The notes under the pieces: model-generated
Told to the model about the DNA's origin: nothing
The model's input: only the letters and a program-made list of their open reading frames with translations
The model's database searches: none
Program-made: the position numbers and the translations under genes
From: Phocoena phocoena
Lineage: Eukaryota > Chordata > Mammalia > Artiodactyla > Phocoenidae
Length of the DNA: 64,000 bases
NCBI RefSeq assembly: GCF_963924675.1
Contig: NW_027077445.1
Coordinates: 1,054,001 to 1,118,000 of the forward strand
Direction of reading: 5' to 3'
In this document: one piece after another, positions 1-12,196 of the stretch
Layout: every line of letters starts with the position of its first letter
Numbering within the stretch: position 1 is the first letter of the stretch

Positions 1-3000
1 CCTAAATCTTTACAGATGCCTGTCCCTAAACCGTCCCCAAATCCTAACCCATACGCTAACACTAAACTGTACCCTAACACGTAGGCTCACCCTAAATCGC
101 TGTCGTACCCTAATCTGTACCCTAAACCGTCCCTTTCCCCAACCCTATCCCTCACCCTAACACTTATACGAAGCCTTACTCTAACCTGTCCCCTAATCCT
201 AACCCAAATGCTAACACTGACCAGTACCCTAACATGTACGCTCACCCTAAAGCATTGTCGTACCCTAACCTGTACCCTAACACGTCCTCATCCACTAACC
301 CTAACTCTAACACTTACCTGAAGTCTTACCCTAACACATCCCCTAATCCTAAACCGTGCGCTAACACTAACCCATACCCTAACTCGTACGATCACACTAA
401 ACCATTGTCGTACACTAACCTGTACTCTAAACCTTCCCTGTCCCCTAACCCTAACCCTAATCCTTACCGGAAAAGTTACCCTAACCCGTCCCCTAATCCT
501 AACCCGTATGCTAACATTTACACCTACCCTAACTTGTATGCTCAATGAAAACCGTTGTCATACACTAACCTGTACCTAAACAGTCCCTGTCCCATAACCC
601 TAACCCTAACCCTTATCCGAAGCCTTACCCTAACCCGTCACCTAAGCCTAACTGGTACGCTAACACTAACACATACCCTAACATGTACACTCACCCTAAA
701 CCATTGTCTTCCCCAAACCTGTACCTTAAATCGTCCCTGGCCCTGTCCCCTAACATTAACCATAACCCTAACCCTTACCCGAAGCCTTATCCTAACCCGT
801 CCCCTAATCCTAATCCGTACGCCAACACTAACCCATACCCTTACACCTACGCTCACCTTAAATCGTTGTCGTACACTAAATTGTACCCTAAACCGTTCCC
901 ATTCCCTAACCTAATCCCTAACCCTAACCATAAACCTAATCATTACCCGAAGCCTTAGTCTAAACTGTCCCCTAATCCTAAACCGTATGCTAGCACTAAC
1001 ACATACCCTAACATGTACACTCAACCTAAACTGCTGTCGTATTCTAACCTATACCCTAAACCGTTCCCATCCCCTAACCCTAACCCTAACCCGACGTCTT
1101 ACCCTATCCCTTCCACTAATCATGGACCATACACTAACACTAAACCTTACCCTAACATGTATTCTCACACTAACACATTGTGGTACCCTAACCTGTACCT
1201 TGAACCGTCTCCATCTCCTAACCCTAACCCTAACCCTAACCCTTACCCTAAGCCTTACCCTAACCAGTCCCCTAATTCTAACCCATATGCTAACACTAAC
1301 CTGTGCCCTAACATGTATGCTCACCCTAAACTGTTGTCGTACCCTAACCTGTACCCTAAACCGTCCCTGTCCCTGTTCCCTAACACTAACACATACCCGA
1401 ATCATGTCTCTAAACCTTACACTAATCCTAACCCTTATGGTAGCACTAACATGTACCCTAAAACATACGCTCACCCTAAACTTTTGTCATTCCCTAACCT
1501 GTATCCTAAATGGTCCCAGTCCCCTAACAATAACCCTAAACCTAAACCTAAACCTAACCCTTACGTGAAGCTTTACCCTAACCCGTCCCTTAATCCTAAC
1601 CCGTACGCTAATACTAACCCATAACCTAACACGTACGCTCACCCTAAATCATTGTCATACCCTAACCTGTACCATAAATCGTCGTTGTCCCCAACCTCAA
1701 ACCGTTTCCCGAAACCTTATACTAACCCTTCCCCTAATCCTAACCCGTAAACTAACACTAACATGTACCCTAACACTTACGCTCACCCTATACCATTGTC
1801 GTACCTTAAATTGTACCCTAAACTGTCCCCATCCCCTAACCCTAACCCTAACCCGAACCCTTACCCAAAGCCTTACGCTAACCCATCGGTAATCCTAACC
1901 CGTACGCTATCACTAACCTGTATCCTAACATGTACACTCACACTAAACAATTGTCGTACCCTATCCTGTACCCTAAAACGTCCCCATCCCCTAAACCTAA
2001 ACTTAAGCCTTAGCCGAAGCCTTACCCTAACACCTCCCGTAATCCTAACCCGTTTGCAAACACTAACCCATACCTTAACACGTGTAGTCAACCTAAACTG
2101 TTGTCATACACTAAACTGTACCCTAAACCGTCCCCGTCCCCCAACCCGAACCCTAAATCTTACCCTTACCCGAAGTCTTACCTTAACCCGTCCCATAATC
2201 CGAAACTGTACACTAACGCTAACCCATACCCTATCACGTACACTCACCCTAAACCGTTGTCATACCCTAACCTGTAACAAAAACCGTCCCCATCCCCTAA
2301 CCTTAACCCTAACTCTTATCCGAAACCTTACCCTAACACGTCCTCTAATCTTAACCCATACGCTAACACTAACCCATAGCCTAAAATGTACGCTCAACCA
2401 AAACTCTTGTTTTACCCTACACTGTACCCTAAACCGTCCCCATCCCCTAACCCTAACACTTTCCCTAAACCTTACAGTAACCCGTCCCCTAATCTAAACC
2501 CGTACGCTAACACTAACTCTTACTCTAACTGCTATGCTCACCCTAAACCTTTGTCTTACACTAACCTGTACCCTAAACCGTCCCTGTCTCCATCCCCTAA
2601 CCCTAACCCTAACCCTACCCCTAACCCTTACCTGAAGCCTTACCCTAACCCATCCCCTAATCCTAAACTGTACGCTAACCCTAACCAATACCCTAACACA
2701 TACGCAGACCCTAAACCATTGTCCTACCATGATCTGAACCGTAAACCATCCCTGTGCCCTAACCCTAACTCTAAACCTAACCCTTTCCCAAAGCATTACA
2801 CTAACCCGTCCACTAATCCTAACCCATACACTAACATGAACCCATCCCCTAACATATATGTTCTACTTAATTAGTTGTCGTACCCCAACCTGTATCCTAA
2901 ACCTTCCCCATACCCTAACCCTAAACTTAACACTAACCCTTACCCGAAGCCTTACCCTAACACGTCATCTAACCCTAAACCGTACGCTAACACTAATACG

Positions 3001-3676
3001 TACCCTAACTGTTACGCTCACCCAAAAATGTTGTCGTACCTAACCTGTACACTAAACCATTCCTGTCCCCTAACCCAAATGCTAAAACTAACCCTTACAC
3101 TAAACCTTACCCTAACCCTTCCCCTAACCCTAACCCGTACACTAACACTATCCTGTACTCTAATACATACGCTCACCCTAAACCTTACCCGTCCCCTGAG
3201 CCTAACCCTAAACCTAACCCTTACCCAAAGCCGAACCCTAACGCATCCCCTATTCCTAACCAGTTCACTTACACTAAACCATACCCAAACACGTACGCTC
3301 CCCTAAACCATTGTCGTACCCTAACATGTACCCTAAACCATCCCCTTCCCCTAACCCTACCCCTAACACTTATGCAAAGACTTACCCTAACCCGTCCCCT
3401 ATTCCTAGCCCATACGGTGACACTAACCATTACCGTAACACGTATGCTCACCCTAAACCGTTTTCGTACCCTAACCTTTACCCGAATCCGTCCCTGTCCA
3501 TTAACCCTAACCCTAAACCTTACGTGAAGCCTTACCTTAACCTGTCTCCTAATGTTAATCCATACACTAACACTAATCCGTACCCTCACACCTATGCTCA
3601 CCCTAAATTGTTGTAGTAATATAACCTGTACCTTAAACCATCCCCATCCCCAAACCCTAACCCTAACCCCAACCCA
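1..3676. repeat. Degenerate telomere-derived array, 25-hexamer higher-order unit
   Basis: The whole stretch is written in a six-base register of CCCTAA and variants such as CCTGTA, CCCGAA, ACCGTC, CGCTAA, CATGTA and GTCGTA. The variants are not random. The same order recurs about every 150 bp, and the landmark CTCACCCTAAA followed by TTGTCGTA appears near 86, 239, 390, 539, 689, 850, 1018, 1161, 1319, 1469, 1636, 1781, 1936, 2088, 2242, 2392, 2537 and 2703. Consensus spacing is 25 hexamers, and most length differences look like whole hexamers, giving about 24 units. Pure CCCTAA runs are only 3-4 units long (for example near 1218-1246), so this is telomere-derived satellite rather than the functional telomere tract. 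The C-rich + strand fits a left chromosome arm end, though an interstitial site is possible. Leucine/threonine-rich and asparagine/proline-rich open frames across it are artefacts of the hexamer repeat. Confidence 0.9.
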
Positions 3677-6600
3677 GAGCACTTCCTCTTATGGTTCTTT
3701 AACTTAGGGAAATGAAATCAAAAAGACACATCTATGCCAAAGTTTGGGATGGCTCCTTTTACAAGAACCTCGTCTATGATACAAGTTAAATATCCCAGAA
3801 AGTGAAATTTGGATAAAGAATTAGTGGTACTTACCTACAGCTGAATATCACTCAGCAATGAAATCTATGTCTTCAGGTCCAAAGCAACATAATGAGTGGA
3901 TTCAGGTATGATGATTCTAAGTGAAATAAGTCACACAGAAAAAAGAAACATCATAAGATGTCACTAATACACGGAACTTAATCTTGGCTACACATGAACT
4001 GAATTACAAAACAGAACAGGGTCTCAAATTTAGAAAACCTACTTATGCTTGCTTAATGGGAAAGGTGGGTTGGGCTGCTGCATAAAACCAGAGACTGAAA
4101 TTAGCACACATACCGTTCCTAAAACAAATATGTAATAGAATAGACCTACTCCTTGCTCAACGAAATGGACTTGACACCCCATATTCAAGACCTAGGAATA
4201 TACCTGACTAGTAAGAATCTAAAAACCTATGGATTTATATGTCCCCGTAAGAGAATCAAGCGTGTGTACAGCAGCATAAACGCAGCAGTGAAAATCATCT
4301 AAATCCCATTATCAATATAAATTTCAAGAAAAACCACAATAACAGAGAAATACAGAACAATTCTTAAATATTTCAATCAGGGCTAGTGATGCAACCTGGA
4401 TTCAGCACATCTACACCTAGAGCTGGGTGAGACATAAGGCAGAACACTTGGGCTCATTGGTTTGTTGAGGTTCGGTGAGCAAAAGCAGACCCTTTGAAGT
4501 CATATTGCATGGTACCTATTCCATGAGTCCCAACTGTCCAGGTTAAATGGATTCTTCTTTCAGCTAAAAAATGCACGGGGAGCCCAGAATATTGTCCACT
4601 GTGTGATATAGAAACGTTTTTAAAGGCATCTCAAATTTCATTCCCTTGTACTCGGGCTCGGCATTCCAGATGCTTTACTAACACTCACCCAACTAGGTGA
4701 GTCGGTGCCTTTAACCTCCTGTTTGGCCCAGTTTGCAATTTCTGCGGAAGATGAACAGGAATAGGGAGAACCAATGAGAAAGTAGCTGTAGATGTTTGGA
4801 AGGGCAAATTTAAGTCTCATTTCCCAACAGGAAGATGAATTAACCAAATGCTCAGCATACACTGCCGGAACCAGATTAGGGTCTGAAGCTATCTTGCGGT
4901 TTTGCAGTCAGCTCACAAGAAAGCGAGTTGGAGAAAGGAGCTCAGGGGCACTGTAATTCACAAACCTGCACAGTTATAAGTGACAGCAATCATCCAAAAT
5001 TATATTGAAGTAAGGCTGCGAAGAGGACTTGAAAGTGAGGCAGAATTGCAGGAAACCAATCTGGGAGGAAGACTGGAGTTGCATTTAAAACATAGGAAAA
5101 CAGGCAGAACGAGGACAATGATGCACTTGGCCAAAAAGTGCGTAAGCGTTTTTTCCTGAATATATATATTCAGGAAAAAACGCATACGCACTTTTTGGCC
5201 AACCAAGCAAGCCTGTAAAGGAAATCTGCACTACAATGAAATCTCACTGCCCCCCCGGGCAAAAGGGCCTTCTGAAAAAAGTGTAAAATCCAGAAAGGTA
5301 GGACAGGATATGGAGAACAGGGAGCCTTGTTATGCTGAATGGCAGGATGTAAATTGCCAACAGCCACCCTGGAGAAGTGTATGGTGTTTCCTGAAACACG
5401 TAAGAAATAAAGCAACACAGCCTATGGCAATTGCACTTATGGTCTTATTGCTTAGGGAAATTAAAATCAAAAACAGAGAGCCACCCCAAAGTTTGGGACG
5501 GCTGTGTTCCCAAGAAGCTCTTCGACAGTACCAGGTAAATATCCCAAAAAGCAAAAAAGTTAAAGAAGTTGTGGCACGTACGTGCAATGCAATATCACTC
5601 AGCAATGAAATCTGTGTCATCAGGCCCGTAGCGGCATAGTGAGTGGATGCAGGTACGGTGACTCTACGTGAACTACGTCACACAGAAAAAGAAACATCAT
5701 AAGATATCACTAATACACGGAATGTAAACTTGACTACACATGAACTGAATTACAAAACAGAACAGGGTCGCAAATTTAGAAAACCAACTAGTGCTTGCTT
5801 ATGGGGAAAGGTGCCTTGGGGTGCTGCATAAAACCAGAGACTGAAATTAGCACAGATAACATTCCATAAGCCAAATATGTAATAGACAAGACCTACTCCT
5901 TGCTCAAAGAAATGGACTCAACACCACTTATTCAACGCCTAGGAATATACCTGACTAGGAAGAATCTTAAAACCCATGGATTTATATGTCTCCGTAAGAG
6001 AATCAATCGTGTGTACAGTGGCATAAACGCAGCAGTGAAAATCCGATAAATACCATTATGAAAATAAATTTCAAAAACAAAACACAAAGACAGTGAAATA
6101 GAGAGCAATTCTTAAATAATTCACTCAGGGCATGTGATGCAACCGGGATTTAACACATCTACACCCAGAGCTGGTTGAGACATAAGGCTGGACACTTCAG
6201 GCTGATAGCATTGGTGAGTTTCGGTGAGCAAATGCAGACCCTTTGAAGTCATACTGCATGGTACCTATTCCATGAGTCCCAACTCTCCAGGTTCAAGGGA
6301 TTCTTCCTCTAGCTAAAACATGCATGGGAAACCCACAGTATGGTCCACCGTGTGATTGGGAAACGATTTAAAATGCATCTCAGTTTTCGTATCCTGGTCC
6401 TCGGGTTCAACATTCCAGATGCTTTACTAACACTCTCCCCGCTTGGAGAGTCAGTGCCTTTAACCTCCTGTTTGGCACAGCTTGCAATTTCTGTGCAAGA
6501 TGAACAGGAATAGGGAGAACCAATGAGAGACTAGCTATAGGTGTCTGCACGGGCAAATGTAACGCTCATTTCCCAACAGGAAGAGGAATTAACCAAAGGC

Positions 6601-8624
6601 TCAGTGTGCCCTGCCGGAAACAGATTAGGGCCTGAAGCAATCCTGCGGTTTTGTGCCCAGCTCACAAGAAAGCGAGTTGAAGAAAGGAGCTCAGCGGCAC
6701 TGTAATTCACAAACCTGCAGAGTTATAAATGACAGCTATCCTCCAAAAATATATTGAAGTAAGCCTGCGAAGGGGACTTGAAAGCGGGGCAGAATTTCAG
6801 GAAAACGATTGCAGGGGCTAGACTGGAATTGCCCTGAAAGCATAGGAAAAAAGGCAGAACGTCGAAAATGATGCACTTGGCCAAAAAGGGCGTATGCGTT
6901 TTTTCCTGAACATATTCAGGAAAAAAACGCATACGCCCTTTTTGGAAAACCAAGCAAGCCTGTAAAGGAAATCTGCACTACAATGAAGTCTCACTGCCAC
7001 CCTGGCAAAAGGGCCAACTGAAAAAAGTGTAAAATCCAGAAAGGTAGGACAGGATATGGAGAACAGGGAGCCTTGTTATGCTGATTGGCAGGATGTAAAT
7101 TGCCAGCAGCCACCCTGGAGAAGTGTATGGTGTTTCGTGAAACACGTAAGAAACAAAGCAACACAGCCTATGGCACTTCCACTTATGGTCCTACAGCTTA
7201 CGGAAATTAAAATAAAAAACAGACAGCCACCCCAATATTTGGGACGGCTGTGTTCACAAGAAGCTCGTCTACAGTATCAGGTAAATATCCCAGAAAGCAA
7301 AAAATGGATAAAGAAGTTGTGGCACGTATGTACAATGCAATATCACTCAGCAATGAAATCTGTGTCATCAGGCCCGTAGCGGCATAGTGAGTGGATGCAG
7401 GTACGGTGATTCTACGTGAACTACGTCACACAGAAAAAGAAACATCATAAGATATCACTAATACACGGAATGTAAACTTGACCACACATGAACTGAATTA
7501 CAAAACAGAACAGGGTCTCAAATTTAGAAAACCAACTAGTGCTTGCTTATGGGGATAGGTGCCTTGGGGTGCTGCATAAAACCAGAGACTGAAATTAGCA
7601 CAGATAACTTTCCATAAGCCAAATACCTAATAGACAGGAACTACTCCTTGCTCAACGAAATGGACCCAACAACACATATTCAACGCCTAGGAATATACCT
7701 GACTAGGAAGAATCTTAAAACCCATGGATATATATGTCTCCGTAAGAGAATCAAGCGTGTGTACAGCGGCCAAAACACAGCAGTGAAAATCCGATAAATC
7801 CCATTATCCAAATAAATTTCGAAAACAAAACACAAAGACAGTGAAATAGAGAGCAATTCTTAAATAATTCACTCAGGGCATGTGATGCAACCGGGATTGA
7901 CCACATCTACACCCAGAGCTGGTTGAGACATAAGGCTGGACACTTCAGGCTGATAGCATTGGTGAGTTTCGGTGAGCAAATGCAGACCCTTTGAAGTCAT
8001 ACTGCATGGTACCCATTCCGTGGGTCCCAACTCACCAGGTTCAAGGGATTCTTCCTCCAGCTAAAACATGCATGGGAAACCCAGAGTATCGTCCACCGTG
8101 TGATTGGGAAACGATTTAAAATGCATCTCAGTTTTCCTATCCTGGTCCTCGGGTTCACCATTCCAGATGCTTTACTAACACTCTCCCCGCTTGGAGAGTC
8201 AGGGCCTTTAACCTCCTCTTTGGCACAGCTTGCAATTTCTGTGCAAGATGAACAGGAATAGGGAGAACCTATGAGAGACTAGCTGTAGGTGTCTGCACGG
8301 GCAAATGTAACGCTCATTTCCCACCAGGAAGAGGAATTAACCAAAGGCTCAGCGTGCCCTGCTGGAAACAGATTAGAGCCTGAAGCAATCCTGCGGTTTT
8401 GTGCCCAGCTCACAGGAAAGCGAGTTGAAGAAAGGAGTTCAGGGGCACTGTAATTCACAAACCTGCAGAGTTATAAATGACAGCTATCTTCCAAAAGTAT
8501 ATTGAAGTAAGCCTGTGAAGGGGACTTGAAAGCAGGGCAGAGTTTCAGGAAAACGATTGCAGGGTGTAGACTGGAATTGCCCTGAAAGCATAGGAAAAGA
8601 GGCACAACGTCGACAATGATGCAC

Positions 8625-8698
8625 TTGGCCAAAAAGGGCGTATGCGTTTTTTTCCTGAATATATTCAGGAAAAAAACGCATACGCCCTTTTTGGCCAA
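8625..8698. repeat. Perfect 74 bp palindrome in a satellite monomer, both arms expanded
   Basis: The left arm starts TTGGCCAAAAAGGGCG and the right arm is its exact reverse complement, with no spacer (centre GAATA|TATTC). The usual form is 72 bp, with six T in the left arm and six A in the right. Here both tracts are seven long, so the arms changed together. The neighbouring copy near 6908 has six T but seven A, showing that the arms can also differ. Confidence 0.95.
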
Positions 8699-11600
8699 CC
8701 AAGCAAGCCTATAAATGAAGTTTGCACTACAATGAAATCTCACTGCCCCCCCCCCGGGCAAAAGGGCCATCTGAAAAAAGTGTAAAATCCAGAAATGTAG
8801 GACAGGATATGGAGAACAGGGAGACTTGTTATGCTGATTGGCAGGATGGAATTTGCCAACAGCCTCCCAGGAGAAGTGTATGGTGTTTCCTGAAACACGT
8901 AAGAAATGAAGCAACACAGCCTATGGTAATTGCACTTATGGTCCTATTGCTTAGGTAAATTAACATCAAAAACAGAGAGCCACCCCAAAGTTTGGGATGG
9001 CTGTGTTCCCAAGAAGCTCGTCTACATTACCAGGTAAATATACCAGAAAGCAAAAAATGGATAAAGAAGTTGTGGCACGTACGTGCAATGCAATATCACT
9101 CAGCAATGAAATCTGTGTCATCAGGCCCGTAGCGGCATAGTGAGTGGATGCAGGTATGGTGATTCTACGTGAACTACATCGCACAGAAAAAGAAACATCA
9201 TAAGATATCACTAATACACGGAATGTAAACGTGACTACAGATGAACTGAATTACAAAACAGAACAGGGCCTCAATTTTAGAAAACCAACTAGATCTTGCT
9301 TATGGGGAAATGTGCCTTGGGGTGCTGCATAAAACCAGAGACTGAAATTAGCACAGATAACTTTCCATAAGCCAAATATGTAATAGACAAGACCTACTCC
9401 TTGCTCACCGAAATGGAACCAACACCACATATTCAATGCCTAGGAATATACCTGACTAGGAAGAATCTTAATACCCATGGATATATATGTCTCCGTAAGA
9501 GAATCAAGCATGTGTACAGTGGCCGAAATGCAGAAGTTAAAATCGGATAAATCCCATTATCAAATTAATTTCGAAAACAAAACACAAAGACAGTGAAATA
9601 GAGAGCAATTCTTAAATAATTCGCTCAGGGCATGTGATGCAACCGGGATTGACCACATCTACACACAGAGCTGGTTGAGACATAAGGCTGGACACTTCAG
9701 GCTGATAGCATTGGTTAGTTTCGGGGAGCAAATGCAGTCCCTTTGAAGTCATACTGCATGGTACCCATTCCATGGGTCCCAACTCTCCAGGTTCAAGTGA
9801 TTCTTCCTCCAGCTAAAACATGCATGGGAAACCCAGAGTATCGACCACCATGTGATTGGGAAACGATTTAAAATGCATCTCAGTTTTCGTATCCTGGTCC
9901 TCGGGTTCACCATTCCAGATGCTTTACTAACACTCTCCCCGCTTGGAGAGTCAGTGCCTTTAACCTCCTGTTTGGCACAGCTTGCAATTTCTGTGCAAGA
10001 TGAACAGGAATAGGGAGAACCAATGAGAGACTAGCTGTAGGTGTCTGCACGGGCAAATGTAACGCTCATTTCCCACCAGGAAGAGGAATTAACCAAAGGC
10101 TCAGCGTGCCCTGCTGGAAACAGATTAGTGCCTGAAGCAAACCTGCGGTTTTGTGCCCAGCTCACAAGAAAGCGAGTTGAAGAAAGGAGCTCAGGGGCAC
10201 TGTAATTCACAAACCTGCAGAGTTATAAATGACAGCTATCCTCCAAACGTATACTGAAGTAAGCCTGCGAAGGTGACTTGAAAGTGGGGCAGAATTTCAG
10301 GAAAACGATTGCAGGTGGTAGACTGGAATTGCCCTGAAAGCATAGGAAAAGAGGCACAACATCGTCAATGATGCACTTGGGCAAAAAGGGCGTATGCGTT
10401 TTTTCCTGAATATATTCAGGAAAAAACGCATACGCCCTTTTTGGCCAACCAAGCAAGCCTGTAAATGAAATCTGCACTACAATGAAATCTCACTGCCCCC
10501 CCCGGGCAAAAGGGCCATCTGAAAAAAGTGTAAAATCCAGAAAGGTAGGACAGGATATGGAGAACAGGGAGCCTTGTTATGCTGATTGGCAGGAGGTAAG
10601 GTGTGAACAGCCACCCTGGAGAAGTGTATGGTGTTTCCTGAAACGCGTAAGAAATAAAGCAACACAGCCAATGGCAATTGCACTTATGGTCCTATTGCTT
10701 AGGGAAATTAAAATGAAAATCAGAGAGCCACCCCTAAGTTTGGGACGGCTGTGTTCCCAAGAAGCTCGTCTACAGTACCAGGTAAATATCCCAGAATGCA
10801 AAAAATGGATAAAGAAGTTGTGGCACGTACGCTCAATGCAATATCACTCAGCAATGAAATCTGTGTCATCAGGCCCGTAGCGGCATAGTGAGTGGATGCA
10901 GGTATGGTGATTCTACGTGAACTACGTCACACAGAAAAAGAAACATCATAAGGTATCACTAATACACGGAATGTAAACTTGACTACACATGAACTGAATT
11001 ACAAAACAGAACAAGGTCTCAAATTTAGAAAACCAACTATTGCTTGCTTATGGGGAAAGGTGCGTTGGGGTGCTGCATAAAACCAGAGACTGAAATTAGC
11101 ACAGATAACTTTCCATAAGCCAAATATGTAATAGACAAGACCTACTCCTTGCTCAACGAAATGGACCCAACACCACATATTCAACGCCTAGGAATATACC
11201 TAACTGGAAGAATCTTAAAACCCATGGATATATATGTCTCTGTAAGAGAATCAAGCGTGTGTACAGCGGCCGAAACGCACCAGTGAAAATCCGATAAATC
11301 CCATTATCAAAATAAATTTCGAAAACAAAACACAAAGACAGTGAAATAGAGAGTAATTCTTAAATAATTCACTCAGGGCATGTGATGCAACCGGGATTGA
11401 CCACATCTACACCCAGAGCTGGTTGAGACATAAGGCTGGACACTTCAGGCTGATAGCATTGGTGAGTTTCGGTGAGCAAATGCAGACCCTTTGAAGTCAT
11501 ACTGCATGGTACCCATTCCATGGGTCCCAACTCTCCAGGTTCAAGGGATTCTTCCTCCAGCTAAAACATGCATGGGAAACCCAGAGTATCGTCCACCGTG

Positions 11601-12124
11601 TGATTGGGAAACGATTTAAAATGCATCTCAGTTTTCGTATCCCGGTCCTCGGGTTCACCATTCCAGATGCTTTACTAACACTCTCCCCGCTTGGAGAGTC
11701 AATGCCTTTAACCTCCTCTTTGGCACAGCTTGCAATTTCTGTGCAAGATGAACAGGAATAGGGAGATCCAATGAGAGACTAGCTGTAGGTGTCTGCACGG
11801 GCAAATGTAACGCTCATTGCCCACCAGGAAGAGGAATTAAACAAAGGCTCAGTGTGCCCTGCTGGAAACATATTAGGGCCTGAAGCAATCCTGCGGTTTT
11901 GTGCCCAGCTCACAAGAAAGCGAGTTGAAGAAAGGAGCTCAGGGGCACTGTAATTCACAAACCTGCAGAGTTATAAATGACAGCTATCTTCCAAAAGTAT
12001 ATTGAAGTAAGCCTGCGAAGGGGACTTGAAAGCGGGGCAGAATTTCAGGAAAACGATTGTAGGGGGTAGACTGGAATTGCCCTGAAAGCATAGGAAAAGA
12101 GGCACAACGTCGACAATGATGCAC

Positions 12125-12196
12125 TTGGCCAAAAAGGGCGTATGCGTTTTTTCCTGAATATATTCAGGAAAAAACGCATACGCCCTTTTTGGCCAA
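12125..12196. repeat. Perfect 72 bp palindrome in a satellite monomer
   Basis: Two 36 bp arms that are exact reverse complements with no spacer, running from TTGGCC to GGCCAA. I also checked perfect 72 bp copies at 45857-45928, 47603-47674, 49350-49421, 58081-58152 and 59828-59899. Other monomers carry one or a few mismatches, most often CGCAC instead of CGCCC in the right arm (for example 13902, 17395 and 42396). Confidence 0.95.

Noticed and set aside
234..3682. Many open frames of 60-244 aa rich in Leu-Thr or Asn-Pro-Tyr across the first 3.7 kb
   Set aside because: They follow directly from the CCCTAA register read in different frames on both strands; no start context or conserved domain.
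12125..12196. Palindrome as a transcription terminator or as terminal inverted repeats of a DNA transposon
   Set aside because: There is no spacer or internal element between the arms, it lies inside a satellite monomer, and bacterial-type terminators are not relevant here.
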